29,440 nucleotides of DNA. It comes from CAG-1138 sp964495385 (lineage in GTDB: Bacteria > Bacillota > Clostridia > Christensenellales > CAG-917). Below are positions 1-6,851 of the stretch, in pieces. The translations under genes and the position numbers were made by a program. Every line of letters starts with the position of its first letter. Position 1 is the stretch's first letter. The notes under the pieces are model-generated. The model saw only the letters and a program-made list of their open reading frames with translations, searched no databases and was not told the origin of the DNA. The stretch covers positions 1 to 29,440 of the forward strand of contig CAZBVO010000018.1 of the NCBI GenBank assembly GCA_964495385.1, in the 5' to 3' direction.

Positions 1-100
1 AATAAAAATCTGCGACTAACATCTTTTTTGCGTGTTCGCGAGCAAGCTCCAACACCGTCGTCGAACGACGTTTAAAGTCAATATCTAAATTATAAACCAT
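1..100 (-). CDS. N-terminal fragment of an unidentified protein
   Basis: An ATG at position 100 opens a minus-strand frame that stays open for 33 codons to the window edge. It begins MVYNLDIDFKRRSTTVLELA and continues as a basic, helix-like stretch. A purine run (AGGGG) lies about 8 bases upstream of the ATG and could be the ribosome-binding site. The frame follows tRNA-Asn on the same strand, beyond that tRNA's terminator, so it would need its own promoter; I see no convincing one. I do not recognise the family from 33 residues. A chance open frame of this length is possible. Confidence 0.45.
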   Translation of the reverse strand, partial: MVYNLDIDFKRRSTTVLELAREHAKKMLVADFY

Positions 101-185
101 CCCGTCGCCCCTGTCAACTCTCTCCAGCCAAAACCCGGTCGATTTATAATCTAATTTGAAACAAATAAAATTGCTTGCAAAAACA

Positions 186-220
186 AAAAAAAATCGGTCC
201 GTAAGAAAATTACGAACCGA
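186..220 (-). terminator. Rho-independent terminator of tRNA-Asn
   Basis: On the minus strand an 11-bp stem (arms 210-220 and 194-204, one G-U pair) with a 5-base loop is followed directly by a run of eight T. It lies 7 bases beyond the 3' end of the tRNA gene. Confidence 0.9.
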
Positions 221-226
221 ATTGAT

Positions 227-302
227 TGGCTCCCCCAGTTGGACTCGAACCAACGACCCTGCGGTTAACAGCCGCATGCTCTACCGACTGAGCTATAGAG
301 GA
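227..302 (-). tRNA. tRNA-Asn (anticodon GTT)
   Basis: The 76-nt gene folds into a full cloverleaf. The acceptor stem TCCTCTA pairs with TGGGGGA, the anticodon loop reads CTGTTAA, and the T arm carries the GGTTCGAGTCC core. The 3' CCA is encoded at 227-229. A consensus promoter lies upstream and a strong terminator downstream, so it is a single-tRNA transcription unit. Confidence 0.97.
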
Positions 303-321
303 ATATCGTTTTTGCATAGTC

Positions 322-350
322 ATTTTAGTATATTCGTCACGGAATGTCAA
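322..350 (-). promoter_or_regulatory. SigA-type promoter for tRNA-Asn
   Basis: On the minus strand TTGACA (345-350) and TAAAAT (322-327) are separated by 17 bp, ending about 20 bp before the tRNA 5' end. Confidence 0.85.
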
Positions 351-429
351 CTGTTTTGGCGGTTTTTTCGGTGAGGAAATTTATTTTTTTATCTTTTTTT
401 GTGCGAGGGTGCTTTTTTTCGGTTTTCGC

Positions 430-458
430 TTGCTTTGGCAAATGAATTGCATTAAAAT
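430..458 (+). promoter_or_regulatory. SigA-type promoter for the HD-GYP gene
   Basis: TTGCTT (430-435), a 17-bp spacer and TAAAAT (453-458) lie about 32 bp before the start codon at 491. It is divergent from the tRNA-Asn promoter. Confidence 0.7.
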
Positions 459-490
459 GTTAGTAGTGGAAGTTTGGGATCGAGGGGTAT

Positions 491-1729
491 ATGGAATATA
501 AAGAATCGTTACAAAAAAACGAATATCGGGTAAACCGAATGATGGGCTACGTCGCATTGGGTGCGTTCGTAGGTTTTTTGGTGATGTTTCTTTTGAACTA
601 TTTTGACGTTTTTCAACTTGACAAAGAGGCCGTATCGATAGTTTTCGGGGTGCTTAGCGTGGGCGTGCTGACAATTTTTTTGTTGACCGTAGTGCTGAAC
701 GTGCAAAGCCCGTCGGTGAAATACGTCGTGCTTGGCGTCGTAAACCTCATCGTTATGGTGGGTTTTGCTTATTTAAGCATGCACATGGTTCTCATTTTGA
801 TGATGCCGCTGTTGGCTTCCTGCCTGTATTTTAACCCTCGCCTGAACCTGGTTACGGGGATAGAAACGGTTGTCGCCATGCTTGTCGGACATCTTTTAAG
901 CGTGCCGCTGTCGATTGTCCACGACGACCCCATCACGGCAACCTACCGCACGGCGCTTCTGTTCGGATTTTTGCCGCGGTTTATCGAATATCTTATTTTG
1001 ACGGGCATAGTCATGTTGCTGACCTATCTGTCGTCACACATGATGGAAGACGTCTTCCAGTACGTCACGCACAACCACAAATTGGTTGCCGAGCTTAAAA
1101 GCACTCAACTCGAGGTCGTGCAAAGCCTTGCACAAATCGCCGAAAACAAAAGCGAGGAAACAGGCGAACACCTCGAACGAGTCAGCTCCTATATGTTTGT
1201 GCTGGCAAAAGGTTTCGGCCTTCCCGAAAAAGAGGCCTATAATGTGTCCGTCGCCGCAATGCTTCACGACATCGGCAAACTGGGAATAGACGAGAAAATC
1301 CTTTCAAAGCCCGGAAAGCTTACCCCGGAGGAATTTGAAGAGGTTAAAAAACACGTCACCTACGGCAAGGAACTTCTGGAAAACTCCCCAAGCGAAATAA
1401 TGAAGATTGCCGCAATCATCGCCGAACAACACCACGAACACTGGAACGGCAAAGGCTATTTGGGACTCAAAAAAGAACAAATTCATCTTTACAGCCGCAT
1501 GATGGCGGTTGTCGACGTGTTTGACGCCCTCACCTCCAAACGAAGCTACAAGGACAGCTGGAGTGCCGACGACGCGCTTGCCGAAATCATTCGTTGCAGC
1601 GGCGAACAGTTTGATCCGCAAGTGGTTTTTGTGTTCAAAGAAAATTTTGACCAAATCTACGAACTGTTTTCGGCCTTTACGAAAAAGAACGGCAAGGAAC
1701 ACTTTGACAAACTGCTGAGCAATTTTTAA
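491..1729 (+). CDS. Membrane-anchored HD-GYP-like phosphodiesterase
   Basis: This 412-residue protein has an integral-membrane N-terminal half (hydrophobic segments near residues 19-38, 48-70, 77-113, 119-143 and 155-182), a short linker helix, and a cytoplasmic HD-GYP domain from about 205. The HD pair is H259-D260 in the signature HDIGKLGI, followed by KPGKLTPEEF (273-282), HHEHWNGKGY (314-323) and VVDVFDALTSKRSYK (340-354). HD-GYP proteins hydrolyse cyclic di-GMP or related dinucleotides with a bound metal pair. Oddly, the expected GYPxGL reads GYLGL here: the proline is gone and the loop is one residue shorter. GAGGGG before the ATG is the ribosome-binding site. It is a monocistronic unit with its own promoter and terminator. 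The HD assignment is secure; substrate and activity are inferred. Confidence 0.9.
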   Translation: MEYKESLQKNEYRVNRMMGYVALGAFVGFLVMFLLNYFDVFQLDKEAVSIVFGVLSVGVLTIFLLTVVLNVQSPSVKYVVLGVVNLIVMVGFAYLSMHMVLILMMPLLASCLYFNPRLNLVTGIETVVAMLVGHLLSVPLSIVHDDPITATYRTALLFGFLPRFIEYLILTGIVMLLTYLSSHMMEDVFQYVTHNHKLVAELKSTQLEVVQSLAQIAENKSEETGEHLERVSSYMFVLAKGFGLPEKEAYNVSVAAMLHDIGKLGIDEKILSKPGKLTPEEFEEVKKHVTYGKELLENSPSEIMKIAAIIAEQHHEHWNGKGYLGLKKEQIHLYSRMMAVVDVFDALTSKRSYKDSWSADDALAEIIRCSGEQFDPQVVFVFKENFDQIYELFSAFTKKNGKEHFDKLLSNF

Positions 1730-1761
1730 GCAAAACGGCGAAATCGCAACTTAAAACATAA

Positions 1762-1795
1762 AAAAGACGGCATTAAACGCCGTCTTTTGTTTTTA
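1762..1795 (+). terminator. Rho-independent terminator after the HD-GYP gene
   Basis: A 10-bp perfect stem (AAAAGACGGC / GCCGTCTTTT, arms 1762-1771 and 1779-1788) with a 7-base loop is followed by TGTTTTT. Confidence 0.85.
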
Positions 1796-1802
1796 TCGTC
1801 AA

Positions 1803-1829
1803 ACAAAAAGCCCGAGCTTTTGCTCGGGC
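1803..1829 (-). terminator. Rho-independent terminator of the rpsF-ssb-rpsR operon
   Basis: Read on the minus strand, GCCCGAGC - AAAA - GCTCGGGC (arms 1822-1829 and 1810-1817) is followed by TTTTTGTTT. It lies just past the rpsR stop codon. Confidence 0.9.
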
Positions 1830-1837
1830 AAAATTCG

Positions 1838-2086
1838 TTAGTCAGCCTTGTAAGGCAACAAAGCCATAACGCGTGCGCGTTTGATGGCGGAAGCGAGGAC
1901 GCGCTGATGTCTTGCGCAAACACCGGTCATACGACGCGGAAGCATCTTGCCTTTTTCGGTGATGTATTTGCGAAGTTTTGCAGTGTCCTTATAATCGATT
2001 TCTACTGCCTTTTCAACACAGAATTGGCACACCTTTTTCTTAGGCATACGCTTTTGTGCCGGGCGTTGTTTCAATTCTTCACTCAT
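1838..2086 (-). CDS. rpsR: 30S ribosomal protein S18, cysteine-containing (C+) form
   Basis: This 82-residue S18 carries the family signatures IDYKD (30-34) and LPRR (49-52) and the C-terminal KRARVMALLPY. S18 binds with S6 on the platform of the 30S subunit. I start it at the ATG at 2086, because AGGAG is 8-9 bases upstream; the in-frame TTG two codons earlier sits too close to that site. Two pairs, C20-x2-C23 and C57-x2-H60, form a possible zinc site. In the S18 best known from Bacillus subtilis these cysteines are not all kept. It is the last gene of the rpsF-ssb-rpsR operon, 21 bases after ssb. Confidence 0.97.
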   Translation of the reverse strand: MSEELKQRPAQKRMPKKKVCQFCVEKAVEIDYKDTAKLRKYITEKGKMLPRRMTGVCARHQRVLASAIKRARVMALLPYKAD

Positions 2087-2107
2087 TGTCAATTCTCCTT
2101 TTAAATG

Positions 2108-2497
2108 TTAAAACGGTAAATCCGAATCAACCGGTTTAAGGTCGCCGAACACTTCGCCTTCGTCACCCTCCAAAGCGTTTTCGCTGCGGGTGGAAAGGAA
2201 CTGAACTTCGTCAGCGATAATTTCGGTGATGAAGCGACGGGAACCGTCCTGATCATAACTGCGGGTTTGCACGCTGCCGACTACGGCTGCTTTGCTGCCC
2301 TTCCTGAGATATTTTTCGCAACGTTCTGCTTGGCTTCTCCAAACGATAATAGGGAGAAAATCGGTTTCGCGGACGCCATCGGAATTGCTGTAGCGACGGG
2401 AAACAGCCAAAGTGAACTTGCAAACGGAAATACCGGAACTAGTTTGGGTCAATTCAGGATTTTTTGTAAGATTGCCGATCAAAAAAACTTTGTTCAT
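2108..2497 (-). CDS. ssb: Single-stranded DNA-binding protein
   Basis: This 129-residue SSB starts MNKVFLIGNLTKNPEL, the canonical OB-fold opening, and keeps the core through about residue 105. The tail ends in an acidic SDLPF tip, the site that recruits replication and repair partners. The flexible linker between core and tip is short (about 20 residues), making the protein shorter than the roughly 160-175 residues typical of primary bacterial SSBs. It sits between rpsF and rpsR, the usual Firmicute arrangement, 13 bases after rpsF, with AAGGAG before its ATG. Its position makes it the housekeeping SSB. Confidence 0.97.
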   Translation of the reverse strand: MNKVFLIGNLTKNPELTQTSSGISVCKFTLAVSRRYSNSDGVRETDFLPIIVWRSQAERCEKYLRKGSKAAVVGSVQTRSYDQDGSRRFITEIIADEVQFLSTRSENALEGDEGEVFGDLKPVDSDLPF

Positions 2498-2510
2498 TGT
2501 TAACTCCTTA

Positions 2511-2792
2511 TTATTTGCGAATAATCATAGAACGAATTATGCTGTCTGCGTTGCGCATTTGACGATCTAATTCGGCAGGAACGGTTTCGGCTGCTTCGAA
2601 GTTCATGAGAACGTAGTAGCCTTCTGTTTTGTAGTCGATAGGATATGCAAATTTTTTAGTACCCCATTTGTCTACATTTTCAACAGTACCGCCCAGAGCA
2701 ACGACTGCGTTTTGGAATTTTTCGACAACCGCCGCCTTTGCTTCGTCGTCTAAAGAATTTTCGACGATGTAAAGAATTTCGTACTTGTTCAT
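2511..2792 (-). CDS. rpsF: 30S ribosomal protein S6
   Basis: This 93-residue protein starts MNKYEILYIVENSLDDE and has the S6 motifs WGTKKFAYPIDYKTEGYYVL (residues 43-62) and the C-terminal MRNADSIIRSMIIRK. S6 dimerises with S18 on the 30S platform. A strong AAAGGAGGT lies about 10 bases before the ATG. It is the first gene of the operon and is preceded by a roughly 65-base structured leader. S6 and S18 often repress their own operon by binding such a leader. Confidence 0.97.
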   Translation of the reverse strand: MNKYEILYIVENSLDDEAKAAVVEKFQNAVVALGGTVENVDKWGTKKFAYPIDYKTEGYYVLMNFEAAETVPAELDRQMRNADSIIRSMIIRK

Positions 2793-2858
2793 AACGTTTT
2801 TTACCTCCTTTTGGACTTTGATGACCCCTTGCGGGGTAAGGATTGCATTGTTTAATGC
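2793..2858 (-). promoter_or_regulatory. Structured 5' leader of rpsF, possible S6:S18-binding element
   Basis: The leader contains a perfect hairpin ACCCC-GCAA-GGGGT (read on the minus strand, about 2823-2836) and a second small hairpin GCATT-AAAC-AATGC. A conserved S6:S18-binding RNA is known in rpsF leaders of many bacteria. I could not line up its diagnostic bulged CCG with confidence, so this is a candidate only. Confidence 0.35.
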
Positions 2859-2864
2859 GTTCTT

Positions 2865-2893
2865 ATTATATATAAAAACAAAAATATTGTAAA
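2865..2893 (-). promoter_or_regulatory. SigA-type promoter of rpsF-ssb-rpsR
   Basis: On the minus strand TTTACA (2888-2893), a 17-bp spacer and TATAAT (2865-2870) give a transcription start near 2858. Confidence 0.85.
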
Positions 2894-2960
2894 GTGTTTT
2901 AGGCCGATTTTAGCCTCGTTTGTCGGTTTTTTTGCGCTTTTTTAGGAAAAAGTTTACCAA

Positions 2961-3626
2961 TCAGAGCCGCCAATCGATAGGTTCGATGCCGTCGGAAAGC
3001 AAATACTTATTGGTTTTCGAAAACGGTTTCGAACCGAAAAAGCCGTTGTATGCCGACAGCGGACTCGGATGCGCCGACTCTACGACGTGATGTCGCCTTT
3101 GGTTTATCAACGCTTTTTTCGAGCGTGCGTTTGCTCCCCAAAGGATAAACACGATAGGTTTTTCCCTTTCGTTTAAAAGACGAATGACGTCATCGGTAAA
3201 AGCCTGCCAGCCGCAATCCTTGTGACTGTTGGCCTGCCCCGAACGAACTGTAAGCACGCTGTTTAAAAGCAATACGCCCTGTTTTGCCCAGCCTTCTAAG
3301 CAACCGTCGGCAGGAGGCTCTATGCCGACGTCGGCCTTCAATTCCTTGAAAATGTTGACCAACGACGGCGGCATCTGAACGCCCTTCTTGACACTGAAAG
3401 CCAGCCCGTGCGCCTGCCCCTCTCCGTGGTAAGGATCCTGCCCCATAATCACCGCTTTCACCTCGCCGTAAGGCGTCAGACGAAAGGCGTTGAAAATGTC
3501 GTGCATGTCCGGATAGCACGTTCTCGAAAAATATTCCGACTTCAAAAATTCGCGGATGTTTTGGTAATTTTGGCCGTTTAAAAGCGGTTTCAACACCTCA
3601 TCCCAATCGTTTCCGATATGCACCAT
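2961..3626 (-). CDS. ung: Uracil-DNA glycosylase, family 1
   Basis: This 221-residue enzyme removes uracil from DNA in base-excision repair. The water-activating motif GQDPYHGEGQAHGLAFS starts at residue 62 and contains the catalytic Asp and stacking Tyr-His. The uracil-binding LLLNSVLTV and the minor-groove loop HPSPLSAYNGFFGSKPFS are also complete, and length matches the family. It starts two bases after the proS stop codon with no visible Shine-Dalgarno sequence, so translation is probably coupled to proS. No clear terminator follows; the next promoter (rpsF) is about 70 bp on. Confidence 0.97.
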   Translation of the reverse strand: MVHIGNDWDEVLKPLLNGQNYQNIREFLKSEYFSRTCYPDMHDIFNAFRLTPYGEVKAVIMGQDPYHGEGQAHGLAFSVKKGVQMPPSLVNIFKELKADVGIEPPADGCLEGWAKQGVLLLNSVLTVRSGQANSHKDCGWQAFTDDVIRLLNEREKPIVFILWGANARSKKALINQRRHHVVESAHPSPLSAYNGFFGSKPFSKTNKYLLSDGIEPIDWRL

Positions 3627-3628
3627 TT

Positions 3629-5359
3629 TTATTCGTAAAGCTTGGTTTCGGCCACAATAAGGTTTTTGATTCCGTCGACGAGGGCGTCGTTGGAAATCTT
3701 TTCCGCCTGTCTTGTGCGACGAATGACAACCTCGGTTTCGCCACCCGACACGCTTCTCGGGCTTACCACAACCCTCAGCGGCATACCCATAAGGTCGGCA
3801 TCGGCAAATTTTACGCCGTTCGAAATGCCCGTTCTGTCGTCCAAAAGCACGCTGATTCCCGTAGCTTTAAGGTCGGCATAAAGTTTATCCGCCGCCGCTT
3901 TGACGTTTTCGTCGTCGTAGCGAAGCGCGGTAATGTGAACTTTGTAAGGAGCGATGGTTATAGGCAAAATAAGTCCCTTTTCGTCGTTGGATTCCTGTGC
4001 GACGGAGGCGATTGCACGCCCGACGCCTATGCCGTAACATCCCATAACCGGGGTGACTGCCTCGCCCTTTTCGTTAAGCACGGTCATTCCCATGGTTTCG
4101 GTGTATTTTTTGCCAAGCTGGAAGATGTTTCCGATTTCGATACCGTTCTCGAGATGCAAAGGCTTGCCGCACACCGGGCATCTTTCGCCTGCTCTGACCT
4201 TGGCCACGTCGTAGAACTCGACGTCGCCGATATCTCTCTTTACGTCCACACCGGTGAGGTGATATTCGGCCTTGTTTGCACCCGTCACGAGGTTGTACGC
4301 CCCCTCAAGGCTCTTATCGAACACGACTATGCCGTTTTTGAGGTTCAAACCTACCGCACCTACGTTGCCGGCAACGATGCCGTCTTCGGAACTTGCTTCT
4401 TTATCCCATGGCACAACGTTCTTTTTGATGACCTTTTTCAGTTTTGCTTCGTTGACTTCCAAATCGCCGCGGATGAACACGGCAACCACGGTGTCTTCGC
4501 CCTTAACCGCAAACAAAACGGCTTTCATGGTTTGTGCGGCCGAAACGTGCAAACGCTTTGCCACGGCTTCGATTTCTTTGGCGTCGCCGGTAAACACTTC
4601 AGCCATTTCCTCTCTTTCGCCGTAATCGACGTCGTCACGAACGGACGATGCCACTTCCATGTTGGATTTGTAGCCGCATTCGTCACAAAGAACCAAAGTG
4701 TCCTCGCCGACGTCGGTGAGAAGCATAAATTCGTGCGAAATGTTGCCTCCCATCATGCCGCTGTCCGCTTTGACCGCAATAAACTTTTTAAGACCGATGC
4801 GACGGAAAATATTGTTGTATGCTTCGAGGCATCTGTCGTAGTATTTTTCCAAATCCTCTTGCGTCATGTGGAAGCTGTACGCGTCTTTCATGGTAAATTC
4901 CCTGACACGGATAAGGCCGCCCCTGCAACGAGGTTCGTCACGGAACTTGGTTTGAATCTGGTAAATCATAAACGGAAGTTGCGTATAACTGGAAACGGTG
5001 TTTTTGACAAGGTGAACCGCCGCCTCTTCGTGCGTCATTCCGAGCAACATATCCTTGCCTCCGCGGTCCTTAAAACGAACCATTTCGCTTCCTATGGAGT
5101 AGTAGCGGCCGCTGGCCTCCCACATTTCCTTAGGCATAACCACCGGGAATTTGACTTCCTGTCCGTCGACCTTGTTCATTTCGTCGCGGATGATGTTTTC
5201 GATGTTCACGCTCATAAGCTGAGCAGGACTGGTGAGCGAATATATTCCGTTTGCAACCGGCTTGATAAAGCCCGCCCTAACCAAAAGTGCGTGACTTAAA
5301 ATTTTTACGTCGGCAGGCGTTTCCTTGACTCTGTCGCCCACAAGTTTGCTGAGTAACAT
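3629..5359 (-). CDS. proS: Prolyl-tRNA synthetase, bacterial type with editing domain
   Basis: This 576-residue class II synthetase charges tRNA-Pro. Motif 2 is FRDEPRCRGGLIRVREF (139-155), motif 3 is GCYGIGVGRAIAS near residue 435, and the N-terminal MTHEEA (108-113) is also typical. Between motifs 2 and 3, roughly residues 220-400, lies the YbaK-like insertion that edits misacylated Ala-tRNA-Pro. The start is the ATG at 5359, preceded by GAGGAGG; an ATG 19 codons upstream lies at the -10 element and is not usable. A 6-bp hairpin (TCGCCT-TTT-AGGCGA, 5369-5383) touches this ribosome-binding site and could tune initiation. It heads a two-gene operon with ung. Confidence 0.97.
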   Translation of the reverse strand: MLLSKLVGDRVKETPADVKILSHALLVRAGFIKPVANGIYSLTSPAQLMSVNIENIIRDEMNKVDGQEVKFPVVMPKEMWEASGRYYSIGSEMVRFKDRGGKDMLLGMTHEEAAVHLVKNTVSSYTQLPFMIYQIQTKFRDEPRCRGGLIRVREFTMKDAYSFHMTQEDLEKYYDRCLEAYNNIFRRIGLKKFIAVKADSGMMGGNISHEFMLLTDVGEDTLVLCDECGYKSNMEVASSVRDDVDYGEREEMAEVFTGDAKEIEAVAKRLHVSAAQTMKAVLFAVKGEDTVVAVFIRGDLEVNEAKLKKVIKKNVVPWDKEASSEDGIVAGNVGAVGLNLKNGIVVFDKSLEGAYNLVTGANKAEYHLTGVDVKRDIGDVEFYDVAKVRAGERCPVCGKPLHLENGIEIGNIFQLGKKYTETMGMTVLNEKGEAVTPVMGCYGIGVGRAIASVAQESNDEKGLILPITIAPYKVHITALRYDDENVKAAADKLYADLKATGISVLLDDRTGISNGVKFADADLMGMPLRVVVSPRSVSGGETEVVIRRTRQAEKISNDALVDGIKNLIVAETKLYE

Positions 5360-5404
5360 ATAACCTCCTCGCCTAAAAGGCGAAACCATTTTTATTTCGT
5401 GTTC

Positions 5405-5433
5405 ATTATAGCCCATAGCCGAACGTTTGGCAA
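5405..5433 (-). promoter_or_regulatory. SigA-type promoter of proS-ung
   Basis: On the minus strand TTGCCA (5428-5433), a 17-bp spacer and TATAAT (5405-5410). The transcription start falls near 5398, about 39 bases before the proS ATG. Confidence 0.85.
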
Positions 5434-5451
5434 GCGATTTGGCCGCTCGGC

Positions 5452-5487
5452 AAAAAAAACTCAGGCTAAGAGTTGTAAAGCCTGAGT
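5452..5487 (-). terminator. Terminator overlapping the 3' end of the ECF S-component gene
   Basis: On the minus strand ACTCAGGCT (5479-5487) pairs with AGCCTGAGT (5459-5467), with an 11-base loop, followed by seven T. The left arm lies within the last codons and the stop codon falls in the right arm. Confidence 0.9.
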
Positions 5488-5984
5488 CTCAATTTCGTCA
5501 AAAGAATTTTTAGCGGCGCATACAGTACCGCCACGCTAACCGCCACCGAAACGACGTGCGTTGCCAGCGTCGGAAGCGATGCGTAAAAATAAGCGCGCCA
5601 AGCCTTTGCGGCAAACCCCATCATCAAAGGAGTCAGCAAATTGTCGAGCATCGTAAAACACGCCGTAAGCAAGGCCGCCAGCGGCACGACAACCCAAAGC
5701 CTGTCAAGATTTTTTCGGGCGGGAATCGACACAACAAACGCATAAAGCGGAAAATATATCGCATAAAGCACGATTACGGTCGGATAAAACCCGAAAAAGA
5801 TGCACCGGACAACGGAAAACGACAACCCGAGAATCACTCCCTTTTTGCTGCCGAAAACCGCAGCGAAAACGGCAATCATCACGCTGACGACTTCAACGCC
5901 CGCGACAAAGCTTAGGGCGTATTGAGCGGCTATGAGCAACGCTGTGTACATAGCCGTTACGGTTACGTCTTTGGTTTTGTTCAT
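5466..5984 (-). CDS. ECF transporter substrate-binding (S) component, probably corrinoid
   Basis: This 172-residue protein is almost entirely hydrophobic, with about six membrane helices. Its start, VTVTAMYTALLIAAQYALS, has the small-residue AxxxA-type pattern that docks S components onto the EcfT coupling subunit. S components capture a vitamin and depend on a shared EcfA-EcfA'-EcfT module, which is not in this window. The ATG lies one base after the stop of the DUF4430 lipoprotein gene and has no ribosome-binding site of its own, implying translational coupling. The upstream cobalamin riboswitch points to cobalamin or a corrinoid precursor as substrate; that is inference from context, since I cannot place it in a named S-component family. 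Confidence 0.8.
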   Translation of the reverse strand: MNKTKDVTVTAMYTALLIAAQYALSFVAGVEVVSVMIAVFAAVFGSKKGVILGLSFSVVRCIFFGFYPTVIVLYAIYFPLYAFVVSIPARKNLDRLWVVVPLAALLTACFTMLDNLLTPLMMGFAAKAWRAYFYASLPTLATHVVSVAVSVAVLYAPLKILLTKLRLRLYNS

Positions 5985-5985
5985 T

Positions 5986-6408
5986 CTAAAATTGGCAGAA
6001 AACGAACAGAATCACCGTGCCTTCCGAAAGAGGATAATCGCCAATTCCGAGGGTGGCGCTGTAATAAGTTTTTCCTTCGAACTCATAGGTTCCCCAAGCG
6101 GCGTTGCCCAAATCTTCGTCGGAAGTATAAATCATCCAGCTTGTTTTGTCGGCGGCATAATCGGCCGTTTTTCCGTTTACGGTGGTTACCATGCCGTTGG
6201 ACGCAGAATAGGAAAAGTCTCCTTTTTTGACCAATTCGTCCAAATAATCGACCAGATTTTTGCCGTCAAGCGACATAACTTTATCGCTTACGGTGACCGC
6301 AACCACGTCTTCGGTGGTTTTGACTGCGTTGTAATCGCAAGCAGCGAATGCGCAAAGCATAACTACCACGATAAGGGTTGCAACAGATAAGTTTTTAAAT
6401 TTTTTCAT
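5986..6408 (-). CDS. DUF4430 (transcobalamin-like) lipoprotein
   Basis: This 140-residue exported protein has a basic N-terminus, a hydrophobic core and a lipobox-like FAAC with Cys24 as the likely lipidated residue. Residues about 52-140 match the DUF4430 pattern: an LVDYLDELVKKGDFSY helix, a central NGKTADYAADKTSWMIYTSD strand pair (aromatic W in the conserved WMxY position), and a C-terminal GIGDYPLSEGTVILFVF. DUF4430 resembles the C-terminal domain of transcobalamin and intrinsic factor. It follows a cobalamin riboswitch and precedes an ECF S component, so I infer a surface corrinoid-capture protein. AAGGAG before the ATG is the ribosome-binding site. Confidence 0.8.
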   Translation of the reverse strand: MKKFKNLSVATLIVVVMLCAFAACDYNAVKTTEDVVAVTVSDKVMSLDGKNLVDYLDELVKKGDFSYSASNGMVTTVNGKTADYAADKTSWMIYTSDEDLGNAAWGTYEFEGKTYYSATLGIGDYPLSEGTVILFVFCQF

Positions 6409-6469
6409 ATGTTTCTCCTTCGGCTTTTGCCAAAATGTATTTTTTTCGTTTACCGAGAAGAAACAGCAT

Positions 6470-6495
6470 CAAAAACAAAGCCGCCCTATGGCGGC
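6470..6495 (-). terminator. Riboswitch expression-platform terminator
   Basis: On the minus strand GCCGCC-ATAG-GGCGGC (arms 6490-6495 and 6480-6485) is followed by TTTGTTTTT. It lies between the cobalamin aptamer and the lipoprotein start. A competing long hairpin (CGCAAGCG / CGCTTGCG flanking a GTTTGACG-CACGTCAAAAC element, about 6503-6545) sits just upstream. Confidence 0.8.
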
Positions 6496-6542
6496 CGACA
6501 AAATCGCAAGCGTTTTGACGTGCGTCAAACAACCGCGCTTGC

Positions 6543-6738
6543 GGATTCACCCGGCTATCTCCTTCCCGAAATATCCTTTTTGACGTTCACAGGCCGGTAT
6601 CCTGGCTTGAGGAGGTTTCCCTTGCGCGCCTTCCCGATAGGTGGCGTAGTCGCACTTGGCCTCACACAGTTGCGGGGGCAGCTGCGGATTTTGACCGCAT
6701 TCCCTGTTATCTTTCCCGAAGAAAGCACCTTGCGAACC
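6543..6738 (-). promoter_or_regulatory. Cobalamin riboswitch
   Basis: On the minus strand the aptamer shows the conserved landmarks in order: GGTGC, the ACAGGGAATGCGGT block, GCTGCCCCCGCAACTGT, and the B12 box AAGCCAGGATACCGGCCT at 6591-6608. A possible P1 stem pairs GGTTC (6734-6738) with GAATCC (6543-6548). Downstream is a terminator, so ligand binding would stop transcription of the DUF4430-ECF operon. The opposite strand has an open frame across this region that is not a gene. Confidence 0.96.
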
Positions 6739-6753
6739 TATTAAATTGACTTT

Positions 6754-6781
6754 ATTATAACACATCTCACAAATTTGTAAA
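6754..6781 (-). promoter_or_regulatory. SigA-type promoter of the cobalamin riboswitch operon
   Basis: On the minus strand TTTACA (6776-6781), a 16-bp spacer and TATAAT (6754-6759), ending about 15 bp before the aptamer. Confidence 0.8.
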
Positions 6782-6791
6782 TCGATTTTTA

Positions 6792-6821
6792 TTGATTTTT
6801 GAACAATCTGCGTGATATAAT
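6792..6821 (+). promoter_or_regulatory. Promoter of the membrane M28 peptidase gene
   Basis: TTGATT (6792-6797), an 18-bp spacer and TATAAT (6816-6821), about 30 bp before the ATG at 6852. Divergent from the riboswitch promoter. Confidence 0.7.
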
Positions 6822-6851
6822 ATTGTATATTGATAAACTGGAGGAAAAATT

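Noticed and set aside
3935..5299. Long plus-strand open frame of 454 codons across proS
   Set aside because: It is the antisense shadow of proS, which has all synthetase motifs, and no plus-strand start signals are present.
6409..6744. Plus-strand open frame of 111 codons upstream of the M28 gene
   Set aside because: It lies antisense to the cobalamin riboswitch and its terminator; the conserved RNA explains the sequence and no ribosome-binding site is present.
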